Origin: Cheiracanthium punctorium
Lineage: Eukaryota; Arthropoda; Arachnida; Araneae; Cheiracanthiidae
Length of the DNA: 64,000 nt
Assembly (NCBI GenBank): GCA_038373885.1
Contig: JAWZYV010013015.1
Span: 1 to 64,000, forward strand
Direction: 5' to 3'
Shown: piece after piece, positions 23,370-35,516 of the stretch
Layout: each line of letters starts with the position of its first letter
Numbering within the stretch: position 1 is the stretch's first letter
Position numbers and translations under genes: made by a program
Notes under the pieces: model-generated
What the model was told of the DNA's origin: nothing
The model's database searches: none
What the model saw: the letters and a program-made list of their open reading frames with translations, nothing else

Positions 23370-26300
23370 CCCTACCTTGCCCTTCAATAATAAGATGTAG
23401 GAGTACAATATTTAACCAGAACCTAAGTCTAACAACCCTGGCCATAAGATTCTTAAATTTCAGTAATTTTTAAGTCACCATAGAAAAAAAAAGATTTGAT
23501 AAACTGTATTGATTTTTTGGCTTTCTTTTTACCTGTTATTCTTTGGATCTTTTATTACCCATCATTTTTATCTATTTATTTTATCCAATCCTTATGGAAA
23601 AAACAGCATTAAACAAGTTTATTATATTTCATTTATTTTTTTTATTTTATTTATTCTGCATCTAAAACTAATATAACTATATATTTTTTTTTTCAGGTGT
23701 GACGGGGAAAGTGCTTCTCATAAATTAACACAAATAGTTGAAAGTTTAACATAATAAGTAACTGAAAACAGTCCATGAATACAAAATGCTTGTTTTTATA
23801 TACCCATTTTACCTTCATTATACCCAGCTATTTTTTTCCTTATTTCGAGCGGGTATGAAATTTTAATGGCCAAATTCATAACAAAGCCAATAAAATGAAA
23901 AATAATCATCTATAAAGTCAACAATAATCAGTAAAGTCTACTACACAATAAAGAAGTTTTAGCGAAATATGTTATTAAAAAATTATTTGGTTTATTTTTA
24001 TATACGTTACGTTACATTGAAATAGTTTTAAAAAAATTAAAAGAAAACAGGCATTTTCAGAAACAAATTAAATAACTGGAATATTTTTCCCGATTCTTTA
24101 TTTACTAAATTATCAGTTTGTACAAGCGTCAGAAAATGTGCAAGAGCATCTTAGATAACCACATATTAAAATAAGGTTTGTATCTTGAGATTTTTATTAA
24201 TTTTCACGTTTTTCTTTTTTATGCTGAAAAATCCGATACACTTATATCTTTAAAATTGTTAAACAACAAGCCTGGGAAATTACGTGCAATAATCTAAAAT
24301 GGTTTTCATAAACTTTCGAAACTTGTTGGTAGAAATAAATGAAATGATGTATCAAAAATGTCTCACAGTTTCATAGAAACAGAGCAATATAGCAGAATAC
24401 AATTAGGCAGTGTGTATAATAAATAACAATGATATTGCAGTGTGTTGTTTATTTAACTCAAATTGAGTAATTTTGCTTTACATGCTTTTTGTTTGTTAAA
24501 CAATTTTGAATGCAGCAGATCATGATTCATTTTTTCATTAAAAATATAAATTAAATCACTAATATAAATAAATATAAATCACAAAATATAAATAAAATCG
24601 TCGAATTTCATAAACTCTTTTTTTTTTTATAAAAACATGCCATTCTTTTATTAATTTATTTTTCAAGAAGCAATAAACATATTATTACACTATAAATTGT
24701 TATCTTTTAAAATAACTTAAAATTATTGCTAATTAATTACATTTAGTATTTTCTAAAATGATGCTCGATTATAAAACTCAGTAATCAGCTTAAAGTTCAT
24801 ACTACCGTGACTATTTGTTTACTTTTTATTTCTGCTGAAAATTTGGTAGATTAAAACTTCTTTAGACAAAGGGGAAAAACGAATGAACTTAGGATAGATA
24901 ACTTATGAACGGAAACAGATTAAAGTATTTAAATAGATTGAAGTTGTAATGAAAGAGTTGTAAATCAGCTGCATATATTTTTATTTAATTATTTCATTTT
25001 CTATTATGACAATTATAACACGACAGAGTGCACAGAGGTGATTAAGGTATAACAGAATTATGAGTTTTATGGTTATGATATTTTTTGCTGCATTTACATT
25101 GATATTATAGCATCATTATTTTCAACAGCGCTTCAAGAATTTAAAAAAGTCATATTAGTAAAAAAAAGTTAATTATATAGCTAAAAAGCAAGGTTGGTTC
25201 AAATTAAACAGTACGGTAAATTTCTTTTAAGAATTGTGTAGGACTCAAATCGATTGTTTCAACACTTCAAAATTACGCGAGAAGCGATTTTTAAATTTGT
25301 TGATTTGTTTTATTGCAACTTCACAAGGATAGCTTTATCTGCATTGTTGGGTGATCACCCAGTCTAGAAATACTATATTAGGGGGGTTGGGGGGATTTTT
25401 AATAACAGATTAATTGTCCTTTTCAGACTAATCATCAAAATTAAGTACATGAAATTTCATTTATCCCTCTGATTGATATATTATATTTTATTACATTAAT
25501 AAAATGGTGATATATTATAAGAATTAAAGCTCTTTGTTGATGTCAAATCATATTATAGTATTTTGCATTTATCTTGATTAATCTAATATTTAGAATATTT
25601 TATTTCGTTCATATTCGTATTGTGTAAAAGAAATCAAACCTAATGTACCATAGTAAGTTTACTTGCACTTTTCTTGAAAGGGATAGAAGTGTATAAAAAG
25701 CCAATTTGAGGATTTTTTTTTTTAATTCTTGAATTTATTATGGACTTCCCTAATATGTAATTAAATATAACGTATTTTAAAATTAAGTTAAATCAGAGAA
25801 ACATTGAACGTTTTTTGTTGGCATAGTATGTTATCCACTTTAAAAGTTTTAGTTGCTTACATTATAGGGCATTTTCTTATAATTTTCTTTATTTTGCCTT
25901 TTTGTCTGGGGATTAAGTGAGAAATCCAGAAAATTGAAATTTAAGTGCCGTTAAAATATACTAAACTCGAAAACTATTCATTTCAAACTAATAAAATGTG
26001 TTTCAGTGGATTCAGTGTGTTGATCATACGAAAATGTTTGACAAAATTCAGTTTCAGGAATTTTTTTTGCTTTATATTTTTGTTTTAAAAATTCTTCCTG
26101 TTTTTACAGATAATTTGACAGGGGTGGTCGTATTCTTACGACTATACCTAGTATTTATTCATTTAAAATAAGTTTTTGGAAAACAATTATTGTTAATAAC
26201 ACCGCAAGAAATTTTCTCTAACCTCGACGAAACCTTCGCAAGAGTTGACAGGCATGCTTTCTAAAACATATAAAAAATAACAGCTTGTTATCTTCTCGGT

Positions 26301-26648
26301 ATCTTGGGATCTAAAATTTCCTAAGCTTTTCTTCCGAGCATCTTCCATGTGGGTCCAGAGTAGTGAGTATTCCTCGAGAACGCGCCCCGGCGATCGATTT
26401 TGGGAAGATCCCGCCACTCCACCCCCACCCCCCCACACAACCCCCACTTTCCCCATCGATCGGTCCCACACAGCGTTGATCGACCGGTCCCTCCAAAATG
26501 GGAAAAACTCACAACACACAAAGAGCCAAAGAAATAAAGCGGGGAAAAAAAAAAGACAGGAAATCCAAGGCATCAGTTTCGAAATCGAACCCGTCTCGAC
26601 AAGAGAAGGTAAAAACTAGGGAAGGAAAAAAAATACTTCAAAGAAGCA
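23370..26648 (-). other. AT-rich sequence, probable intron 1 of the 26727 gene
   Basis: There is no coding-like frame and very high A+T content. If the splice donor at 26654-26649 is used, this stretch is the beginning of intron 1 read on the minus strand. The next exon was not identified in the window. A G-rich patch at 25380-25396 is the only compositional break. Confidence 0.4.
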
Positions 26649-26654
26649 ACTCAC

Positions 26655-26727
26655 CGCTGAAATAGTCCCCGTTAGCGAGCGAAATAGCCGCGAAGAAGCA
26701 CAGTGCTGCAGCCGCGAACCGCTGCAT
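26655..26727 (-). CDS. First coding exon of a secreted or membrane protein (partial)
   Basis: Read on the minus strand, ATG at 26727 opens MQRFAAAALCFFAAISLANG, continuing DYFS, before the exon ends on the first base of a codon at G|GTGAGT (donor 26654-26649). Residues 4-17 form a hydrophobic core and ALA/ANG-type small residues offer a signal-peptidase site near 18-20, so the product enters the secretory pathway. The exon is GC-rich, unlike its surroundings, and is preceded by a roughly 120-base leader and a TATA box. The downstream exons were not found, so the protein family is unknown. Longer overlapping frames in this GC-rich area (26193-26897) are shadows. Confidence 0.72.
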
Positions 26728-26757
26728 GACCCTCCTCCGCCTCCGACGCAAGACCAA

Positions 26758-26838
26758 CTAACTGGCTGTGACTTGGGTGAGAATCGCTCTACACACACTC
26801 GACGAGCGGGCGCAGCAGGGTTGCCGGACGCCGCGCAT
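26758..26838 (-). other. Upstream ORF in the 5' leader
   Basis: If transcription starts about 30 bases after the TATA box, an ATG at 26838 lies in the leader. It opens a 26-residue frame ending at TAG (26760-26758), 30 bases before the main ATG and in the same frame. Its start context (AACATGC) is moderate. It could lower translation of the main frame. Confidence 0.35.
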
Positions 26839-26870
26839 GTTTTTCGGCAGAACCCCGTCGGTTCGCGGGG

Positions 26871-26877
26871 TTTTATA
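26871..26877 (-). promoter_or_regulatory. TATA box of the 26727 gene
   Basis: The minus strand reads CCTATAAAACCCC, with TATAAAA at 26877-26871. It is about 150 bases upstream of the signal-peptide ATG, with GC-rich sequence on both sides. The expected start of transcription is near 26846, giving a leader of about 120 bases. This is the only TATA box in the window with a matching coding exon. Confidence 0.6.
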
Positions 26878-26992
26878 GGACAGGTCCCCCCGTCCACGCC
26901 TGTGAAACGTTAGGATTGACTATAGGAGCGCTGAATGTGACACGTTCAGTTTCCGTGCATCCGTCACTTAACCCTTTGAGGCGCAACCCTTT

Positions 26993-27234
26993 CCCAATGC
27001 TGAAAAAAGGGCAGCCGTTGCCATCGCTCGACTTAACTACCAGCAAGATGGCGGACGATCGAAACAGCACTGACAGTTTCGATGCGCGATTCGATTTCTG
27101 TGCGCGAGCACAGCCAGCTGTCGTCAGAAAAGCGTCTCTAGATCTGTGGCACTCGATGAACGTTTCAATCGTCCGCCATATTGCTGGTAGTTAAGTCGAG
27201 CGATGGCAACGGCTGCCCTTTTTTCAGCATTGGG
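26993..27234. repeat. 73-bp inverted repeat containing CAAGATGGCGGAC
   Basis: Arms 26993-27065 and 27162-27234 differ at only two positions. They contain CCCAATGCTGAAAAAAGG, GCCGTTGCCATCGCTCG and CAAGATGGCGGACGATCG (CAATATGGCGGACGATTG in the other arm). The AAGATGGCGG word resembles the animal YY1 site, present once per arm in opposite orientation. The spacer is 96 bases. Confidence 0.9.
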
Positions 27235-27432
27235 CAATCTATCCAGCTGGTCTCGCATTCTTCCATTTTTCAGCAGATGTCAGTGCTGTTAAAAATAATC
27301 GTGACATTTTTTTTTACGGGAAATGATGTGCTAAAAAGTAAAGGATTCTCGTGGAGCTATGTCACCCGCAACTATTTTCATAGAAATGAAATCTATTCTT
27401 CGTGACTGGCAACAGTCAAAACGTCAGACTTT

Positions 27433-27453
27433 GGTGTCCTCACGGCGAGGACA
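27433..27453. repeat. Hairpin GTGTCCTC..GAGGACAC
   Basis: GTGTCCTC and GAGGACAC are perfect complements separated by five bases (ACGGC). It lies just inside the right tip of the TTAA element and is likely a sub-terminal transposase-binding structure. Confidence 0.6.
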
Positions 27454-27475
27454 CCGCACGTTAAGGGTTAACAGG

Positions 27476-27540
27476 CAGGGCCGGATTTAGGGGAGGGCAA
27501 CCGCCCCCCCCACAATAGACATTTTTGCGAAAAATTTCCT
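27476..27540 (+). mobile_element. hAT-type transposon end
   Basis: The block starts CAGGGCCGGATTTAGGGG and runs into a C-rich tract, a common non-autonomous hAT terminus. A similar end in the opposite sense (CAAGGACGGATTAAAGG in complement) finishes at 28507 and may be its partner, but the flanking 8-mers do not match. Confidence 0.45.
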
Positions 27541-28033
27541 AACAAATACCGAATGATGTACAAAATAATTTTTTTTAAATGAAATTCTGACATTGAAAGA
27601 GCAGTTCTCTCACTTTTTCTTCTCATTTTTCGTTTTGAGCATTCCAAAGCACGTTTCAAATTCTTGTCAAAATGGTTAATATTAATCTTCCATCCGATAA
27701 ATCATGTGTATATTTGAGGGAAACAATCACGAAGTAAATCTTCACACTATTATATACTTATAATAAAGGAATTCATCCACATCGGGGGATAAAAATATAA
27801 TGCATCGTGATACGGAGCACGTATAAAAAATTACCTGTAATTGTTATATTATACGTATATTATAGATAGTGTACTATATATATAATAATATAGTGTGAGT
27901 TCTACATATTATACGTTGAAAGAAAAAGTTGCTTGAAAAATAACGTCACGACCTGTATCCTCAAAGAAGTCCGATTTAAAGTATCTCCTTCTTTGCACAC
28001 AAAGAAGTAGACATTATTGTATGTGTTAATAAA

Positions 28034-28115
28034 ATCTCGCCTCCACGGAAATCGAACTCTGGATCTCAAGGCTATGAGTTAACGGTGAACCCACTTCGTC
28101 AAACAGGTCGTCGAA
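28034..28115 (-). repeat. tRNA-like SINE head
   Basis: In complement, ACGAAGTGGGTTCACCG (box-A-like) and CCAGAGTTCGATTTCC (box B) are spaced as in a tRNA-derived SINE. It is diverged from the neighbouring SINE at 28210-28493. Confidence 0.45.
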
Positions 28116-28135
28116 AAAATTGTTAACTTGTTTGC

Positions 28136-28205
28136 AGTGGCGGATTATTGAAAGTTTGTCGGGGGGGGGGGGGGTTAGTTTGTCGGTGGGGGCGGTTAGT
28201 TTATT
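28136..28205 (+). mobile_element. G-rich hAT end
   Basis: CAGTGGCGGATTATTGAAAG followed by a long G run and a second GTCGGTGGGGGCGG unit is typical of hAT termini. No partner end or target duplication was located. Confidence 0.4.
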
Positions 28206-28209
28206 TGCC

Positions 28210-28493
28210 AGGAGAGGACAGCTCGCGTCACTAAATGTGTCGCTTAGAGCTACATATACGTCCTTCCCGTAATTTCCCGCTACAATTTGGAACCTCATTA
28301 GAAGGTGGGGACTTCTGAATATTGGCACCCCTCGGAAACTGCTAGCGACCGCCGAGAGGACTTTCGGAACCACGGATTTAACGTGCACGTACACCGCATG
28401 TACACGGTGGTTTTAGTGGTACGCCGGTATGGAACCCGCAACCTTCCGGTTACGAGTCCAACGCCTTAACCACTGGGCTACCACGGCCCCCCT
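28210..28493 (-). repeat. tRNA-derived SINE, full head and body
   Basis: In complement the head reads GTGGTAGCCCAGTGGTTAAG (box A) and GGTTGCGGGTTCCATACCGG (box B), correctly spaced. The body follows with GTGTACATGCGGTGTACGTG, CGGCGGTCGCTAG and CCACCTTCTAATGAGG. The acceptor stem does not close, so it is a SINE and not a tRNA gene. The 122-residue minus-strand frame here is incidental. Confidence 0.72.
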
Positions 28494-28604
28494 TTAATCC
28501 GTCCTTGCTTGTTTGAGAAATAATTAAGGGCCACCACTCCTTTGTTGCCAAAGGGCCTCCACACATCTGAATCTGGCACTGTTAACAGGAGTTTAATCTC
28601 GGGT

Positions 28605-28860
28605 TGCAGGAGCGGATCCGATAGGGAGGGGAGGCGAACGCCCCCCCCCCTCAGAGAATACTGAAAATTGCTGGATTCCGCCGCGCATTCAAAGACCCAA
28701 GCTGGGAAGAAACATCGGTAGAAAAAGGAGAGTCTTCTCTGTTGAGTCTTTTCACTCATGAGAGCGAAGAGGTTAAACGTGGGTTAAAGATTAAAAAGGA
28801 ATAAAAAAACGGGAGGAGGGGGGTCGAACCTCAGGAACTTCCCCTCCCCTGGTCAACAAC
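28605..28860. mobile_element. G/C-rich hAT-like remnants
   Basis: CAGGAGCGGATCCGATAGGG at about 28608 followed by C runs, and a second G-rich block at 28808-28850 (GGAGGAGGGGGGTCGAACC), look like ends of decayed non-autonomous hAT copies. Boundaries and target duplications are not resolved. Confidence 0.35.
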
Positions 28861-31800
28861 AGATCTACTACAAATGTCTATCAACTAGTACAAGACTACT
28901 ATTATAACAAGTTATCTGAACATTTAGGAAAATACGAACAAAAAACCCGACAGCTGAACTTTTATAGATAAAAATTTTCATTAAACAATTTTTCAATAAA
29001 ATCGTTTTTTGATTAATAAAAATAGTAAAAAAAAGTATACTTTTTTTATAAAAAATGAAACGCAATATCAGAAAACGACAAAAGTCTAATCCCAATTTTA
29101 GATTTCTTTGTGTGTGTGTGTGCGAAATACAAATTAAACATTTCGCAGCCTCCTTAGTTACACTTCGTAATTCTCTTTCATCTTTGATATTTATCAGCTT
29201 TTCCTGACTCTAAAAAAGTTTTACGTAAATTAAAAATATTAATCGGAAAAAATTCCAAAATCCGGAAACTCGGCGCTCCAGTTCAGTAGAACTTGGGTAA
29301 ATTAAACCCCTTTAATTCGGATCTCCGGATAATCTTTGTGTGCCTTATAGCGAGAAACCTGGATGCTTTCTCGCTGACTTGAACCATTTTCTTTCTTTAA
29401 TACGAGAAGCAATCTGCGAGTTTTATTATAAACGTTTATTCGTTTAATCGGATCCACGTATGTCCACGTATTTTAGGAAAAAGTTCGCTGCAAAGTTCAG
29501 ACATCCATTTTTTCTTTTACAGTATAATCCCTTTACTGAAATTTTCTAGCAGCTAAAAATGTGTGAAAGGAAATGGAGAAGGGGGGGGGGGCTCTTCAAA
29601 TATATTTTGTACAAATCATGAGTAGGATTAAATCATCATTTTATCCTACTAATTAGACATTTTTAGATTTTGTAAACATGATTCATAGTCGAACTGTTCA
29701 ATATGAATGTAATTTGTGGGTATGTTTTGTTTGCCGCTTTTGTCAGATTTTCCTTTTAATCCAAATTTTCGATATCCTGGACGAGCTATGATCCCAATGA
29801 GTCTGATTTAACGAGGTTTTACTGTAGATATAAACATTTTGGTCATGTTTATTTTCCCTTAAGATTTCTTCTTCATCTTCGAGAGGTGTGTCGAAACTGG
29901 AAAAAAATTGACTGCACTGTACCACGGACGATTGAACTGAATTGCAACTCCCGATTTCCCTTTTTATAATTCATTATATATGGATCACACAGATTTGAAG
30001 ATACATGCTTAACCAAAACCAATCAGGTGTCCATAATATGAAGCATGCCAGTAAAATGTTCTTGTGGAGAAATAGTGGACATGTATCAGATATCCGTTAG
30101 TCGAAAGTTAGGTGTCATTGAGCCAAAATGACATAAATGGGACGAGATGAACGGGTATTCTAAACATGATTAATGCTGCGTCTGGATATGTTCTAGATTG
30201 ATCTGTGATGTCTAGAAATACATGACGTGTAGTTTCATCGTTTAATTAAAGTATGTGAATTAAATCAATACGGTAAAACATGTATTAAACGAAGTCGAAA
30301 CGGACTTCGACATTTTTTTCTCTAAACCTACGTAGGTGTTCGTTGGATAGAAATGTATTATTAACAAAGGAATAAGACCACGCTTCAGGAAATATTTCCG
30401 TTTTATAAATTATGGATATGTTAAAAAAACCATTTTTGGCATTTGTATTAATTTCATTTGTATTAATTCACAAATTTGTATTAATGTCTGAAAATAAATG
30501 CTCATTTTTAAGATTCTTGGCTGTGGAGAAGAATTCACGATGAAACAACCTATAAAGCAACTCTAACACAAATATGGACGTCGCTTTATGCCACATATGC
30601 TATGCAGTGAATATTCATAACCTCAGTGAGGGCGTTAATGATAATTTCAATCGAAAGGCCCTAAATTCGAAGTGCGTCGGTTTAAATTCTACAACTGCAC
30701 TGCGAATTACAATAAATTACATACAGGGAGTTTCATAAAAGAGGATCAAAACTTTAAGAGGTAATGATACACATCCAAACAAACAGCTTTAGCAAAGAAT
30801 GCATGTTCGGAATTAAAATGGAAAGGCATTAGTGGATCCCGAAGTTAGTGTTCTTACACAGGCAAAAACACACAAAGAACTAGTAAGTTATGAAAACAAG
30901 ATTAATGGTATGAGATTAGTGGCCAAAGCAGTGACCGGCTGCAGCTATGCACAGGATAAACGGCACTTTCGCGCACTTTCCCTTCAGCAGCCAAAATTTT
31001 GGTGACGCTTTCTTCCGCAGATTAAAGGGGAGTCTCAGGCATAAGAGCCTTCAGCTGTCCCCCCAAAAAAGAAATCGCAACATGAATGATCTCTCAAGCA
31101 CGGTGGCCAAGCTTCAGGACTACCTTTCCCAATCAACTGGTTCTGAAAGGCTACGTCTAGAAAATTTCGCACCTCTCATACATAAGGGGTTGGTGCTCCA
31201 TCCTGCTGAAACCCTATTACCCTTCCGGAATTTTCATGAAGCTGAAAGTAAGCTTAAGTCCTTTAGAAAGTAAAAGAATGATCCATTTAGAAATTAATTA
31301 TAGCTCCAAAAATAAAATTTATTTCGAAGATAGTTGATCTTGAACTTATGCGAAAGAATGGAATTGCACTGTAGATTTCGACCACAATGTATATCTTGTT
31401 ATTAATTCTGATCCCAGGTCCAACTCAAACTCCACTTTTTATCCCGGCTCCAGGCACAGTTTTAACTAAAATTCCTTTCGGAAACGTTTCTACAGAAGAT
31501 TGGAGATGGTTGCGAAACAAGACGAGATGAGACAGAGATTTACTGCTCCCATGCGAGACGAGACAGATCTATTTCTCATTACTACATAGGGATTTAACGA
31601 GAAGAGGCAAAGCTTTAGGCAGGACTCAAAACAACTCATTCTCGTCTCGCAACCCCCGCGAAAGATTCACGTATAATACACGATATGCGATATAAAATAA
31701 CAACCGAGAATATAAGTATCACTGATTTAACATGAACTTAGATACTGAAACATTCGTTAAAGTGAAGTTTCATTAATACTGAATCAGTATAATAAGGAAT

Positions 31801-33149
31801 TTCTTTTAATCGAAATATTTTATTTATAATCTGATATCTTCCTAAAAGTGAAGTTCGTTGTTATGCGATTTTACAGCATGTCAAATTTCTCGAAAATAGG
31901 ATCTCACATCCAGAAAACGAAGACATTTCTTTATTTGTCGATTTTAAGTTATAGTGCAATTATATTTCGTTTAAATATTTTTTTAATCTGTAGTAATCTT
32001 TAGACATGAGTGCACTTTCTGAATTTTATTCACCTAACTACCCCTTTTCACATAATTATTTTCATATTCAAAGTACTAAGAATTCTAATATCGCCGTGAA
32101 ATATTCAAAGCGCTGACTAAAATATTTTTCACATGAATAAATTTTAAAATATTTCGTTCTGCAGAAACGAGCTTTCTTTTCTGTGTCCCATTTTCCCCGC
32201 TCTTTTCTAGAGGGAGAAAAAGTCGAAAATCAATAAATTAAACGATAAATTTTAAATATTCAAGCTTTTTTTTCCAACAAGATTGAATGCTGGCTAAAAA
32301 AGACAGAATAAAAAAAATTAAAACAGCATAAAAAGTAGGTATATTTCAGACGAAGTGTGCAAAGAATGAGCTAAATTTTATTTTGGTCCAATAAATATAA
32401 GCAAAAATTGAAAAATTTAAATTGCATGAAGTTTAATCTTGAAGTAAGTTTTGCATCTCTTCCATGTATTGGCATCAATGTTCCAACTTAAGGGAGAGGC
32501 TACATATAGGTTGCAGTGTAAGATTTTCCCTGTATCTCTATGTTCTCTCTCTCTTTCTCTCTCTCTCACACACACATGCAAAATAAATCTCTAGTCCTCA
32601 GTAGATCTTTTGTAGGGACGATCAAAGTTTTCTACCGTTATTTTTATCTTTTCCTCAACGTTTTGCATTTTTAAACCGCTTTTACGTATCTAACTATTGG
32701 TTTTTGTGATCGATTACTACAAAAAGAAATTATGACTGGGAAAAAACTTGTGAGGTTTTTTTTTTTTCCTTTTAACCCCATAAATTTGGAAATTCTTTCA
32801 TTTTAAATAATTTAATAAATTATGAATCTGGTTTGGTTTTGTGGTGCACTTTCCAAATCTGTCGCCGCAAGGCATTTCTTTTTTCTTCCAGTAAAAATAA
32901 AATAGGGTTGTATGATGATCTAGCAATTTGGCCGATTTTCAAAATTATTCGAAATATTGCTATCCTAAAGTATTTTCTTAAGAAAGAGAAGTAATATAGC
33001 TTTTTTTTCAGTAAAATCGTCACTATTTTAATGACTCCGAAGGAAATGGCAACAGATTGTGCAAAATTACATCGTTTATGTAAAAAATAAATAAAAGCAT
33101 TTGTATGTATGATTTTTCATGTGTGTGTGTGTGTGTGTGTGTGCATTTT
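28861..33149. other. AT-rich stretch, no gene confirmed
   Basis: The longest frame is 108 residues on the plus strand at 30947-31273 (ending ESKLKSFRK). It has no domain I recognise and no splice context. Inverted GTTGCGA..ACGAGA blocks near 31507-31530 and 31652-31672 hint at a small element. A CT microsatellite lies near 32545-32566. Confidence 0.4.
33119..33144. repeat. GT microsatellite
   Basis: An uninterrupted GT run of about 12 units, directly at the 3' side of the minus-strand LTR. Confidence 0.9.
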
Positions 33150-33974
33150 ACAGAACACTCTGTTTAGTTTTCGGGTTTGTAGCTTAAAAGTCCAGCGTAT
33201 ATGGAAAGTTCTGGTAAACAGTCCACTTGACAGGACTAAACACAAGTTTTATTGGTTCTAGAAATTCGACGACCAATCTACAATACACATTTCACAAAAA
33301 TTAACAAGTGATTTCAGCTTATCACAGAAGCTTCCTTAGATGCTGTGTTTCCCATACAATAAAATCTTTCTACTCTCTAAAACTCAGTGAAAATTCTCGA
33401 GCAGAACTCTCATTTGCTACTCAGCATACAACAATGAAGAGCTCACAAACAGCCTTCAAAAATAGGCTTCTCAAAACAAGTGAAAAAACGTCGCTTATAA
33501 GAAGCAGAGCACTTAGCTAACATATTCACAGAGAGCAAGACTCGCGACTGAACTGAACGTTGGAGCGAATTGCATTTTATACGTTCCGCTGGCGTTTCGC
33601 GAACATTCTAGGACTTCCGTCAAGTACCACTTTCGACAAAAGTCTCCATGTGATTGCGTAGTGCTAATGCTATTGCGTAATACCTATGCAGGAAAGCAAA
33701 CATTACAAGCCCCACAATCTTCGAAATATTGCCAAATTTGGCTCCAAAAATAAGTCCCAAAACCTGAAGTCAACTAAACGTTACCGCCAATATGTGTCTA
33801 GAAATCCCTAAACCCATGTTAAACAATGGGGAAGCCCGAAATTCCCTATTTCGCGTTCTATTTAACCGATTTTTATGCAACAAAATGCGTATTTAAATTA
33901 TTCTGCGCATAGAACACGCATTTTAGCTTAAATTTAATCTCAGAAGAGCAGATCACCCCCAAAATTTCGTTACA
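33150..33974 (-). mobile_element. Solo LTR, copy 2, with promoter and polyA signals
   Basis: Read in complement the LTR appears to start TGTAACGAAATTTTGGGGG at 33974. A core promoter follows (CGTATAAAATGC near 33575) with an initiator-like TTCAGTTCAGTC about 25 bases later, and an AATAAAA signal at 33253-33248. It ends near the GT microsatellite. The 3' 560 bases match the fragment at 8126-8720 (GGGGCTTGTAATG, AAGTGGACTGTTTAC, ATACGCTGGACTTTTAA). No primer-binding site, gag or pol adjoins either side, so it is a solo LTR. Gypsy-type is likely from the TGTAACG start but unproven. Confidence 0.65.
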
Positions 33975-34845
33975 GTATATTGCGTTAAGGCAAACCTACA
34001 AGATTGGTATCTGCCTACGGGGAGGAGGATTTTTAACGGGGTTCTAACGCGTGTTCACGTTACATCTAGAGAAAACCGCACAAAACCCCAGACCGTTACA
34101 TCGACAGCCGCGCAGTAGGCCGTAATACTGGACTTTCATAGTTCAGCCACTTACCATGATCACTGTCTTATCCACTCGGACATTTTTTTTTAAAAATATA
34201 TATCCCGGTTCTCAAGCTTTACGGCAGGGAGGGTCATAATTCCCTTGTGCATCTAAAAGCAGACAACCTTGTCGTAGAAGAAGATATACTTTTTCAAATT
34301 TATTCGAAGCTCATTCTTATTGGTTACATCCGAATATTTTATCGTAGCTTAGTTATTTATGTTGGTGAAGAAGCGGGTGACTATTATTTGGCTATAAAAG
34401 CAAAATTTATAATTTTTTTAATTGCTATGGCGAGATTTAGTTAAAACTTGGATATTGGTGCAGGACATATTGAGATTTTTTTTTTTTTTTACATGCACTA
34501 ATTGTTTATTTTTCAAATGAAAATGTCGAAATACAACTTTTCTGATAATATATCGATCGGCAAGGCCTACGATTCGAGCAATAACAGCCGTATTGTGGCT
34601 AAAAATAAATTTGCGTCCGAGTGCAAATGTAAGTCAACTGTCCAACTATTAAAAATTTGATTCAAAGATGATTTCGATTCGAGAAAATGGTAGAGAGAAC
34701 CCTCATCTCTTCAGCCAGTTGTGAAAAATTTTGCTATTTTTTATTTATTTATTTTATTTTATTTATTTATTTATTACTCAATAGTTTTAGAAAATTTTAA
34801 CTTTTATTCTATATAGCTTGCCACACTGTATATATATTCAATATA

Positions 34846-35514
34846 TGAATCGGTGAGTGGAGAAACCACTTCAGTCACAAAAATGCGAAAAATCGTTTCG
34901 ATGAAAATAAGCTTAGAAAGGCAAGATGCGTGTTGAGGGCAAGAACGACGTTAGTCTGTTGAGTAGTTTCGTAGATACGGGGCTTCTTTTTCGAACGATG
35001 GACGACAATGATCAATGGTCGACACACGACAATGAATCAATGGTCGAGAATGATCTATTTTAACACTATTATTGGCCACCTGCCCTGCCCTAGGGGTGGT
35101 TTTCTAAAAAATAGTTATTCCAGCTTCAATGTTAGATTTTCATCTCCATCATTTTCTGCAAGCAAAGCACTTTTTTTCTCCTAAATTCATTTCTGGACTT
35201 TTGTATACCATAAATATGGTTAGACAATAAATGGTGATTTGATTTGAATGATTACCTTTTTCCAAGTTTTCAGCTGACTAAAAACCAGTTGAGTGCAGAA
35301 ACAGCATAAGTCCGAATCAAATTTAAAATTTTCCTGAGCCTAACTGATGTCGAAATTAGGTAATATTTGCATGACAGAAACATAAATGCATGTTATAACA
35401 GAGGGGAAAAAAAAAGTTTAAATATTTGAAAATTTGGAGGAGTTATGAAGTTTTTTCTCTCTCCTGAAAAATTTCCTATTTGTGACTGAGGTGGTATCTG
35501 CACTCACCGATTCA
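34846..35514. mobile_element. TA-flanked MITE with 34-bp inverted ends
   Basis: A 669-bp element. Tips TGAATCGGTGAGTGGAGA (left) and TGAATCGGTGAGTGCAGA (right, in complement) continue to ..CAGTCACA with few mismatches over 34 bases. TA dinucleotides flank at 34844-34845 and 35515-35516. No transposase frame is present. A Tc1/mariner-type origin is likely from the TA duplication. Confidence 0.78.
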
Positions 35515-35516
35515 TA

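Larger units (their letters stand above)
26972..27467. mobile_element. TTAA-bounded piggyBac-like MITE upstream of a promoter
   Basis: TTAA at 26968-26971 and 27468-27471 bracket a 496-bp segment. The ends read CCCTTTGAGGCG on the left and (in complement) CCCTTAACGTGC on the right, matching the CCCTT starts of piggyBac-type elements. Inside is a 73-bp near-perfect inverted repeat, and a hairpin lies at the right tip (27433-27453). No transposase frame is present. The left end lies about 90 bases upstream of the TATA box of the minus-strand gene, so the element may contribute promoter sequence. The class call is inferred from TTAA and tip bases only. Confidence 0.55.

Noticed and set aside
26193..26897. 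Several overlapping frames of 60-126 residues on both strands
   Set aside because: They arise from locally high GC. Only the signal-peptide exon on the minus strand has promoter and splice support.
28413..28493. Genuine tRNA gene on the minus strand
   Set aside because: Boxes A and B are good, but the acceptor stem does not close and a SINE body follows.
27476..28507. Single hAT element joining the CAGGGCCGG and CAAGGACGG ends
   Set aside because: Flanking 8-mers TTAACAGG and CTTGTTTG differ, so these are probably ends of different copies.
30947..31273. 108-residue plus-strand frame
   Set aside because: No domain, no splice context and no recognisable homology; it may be a decayed element frame.
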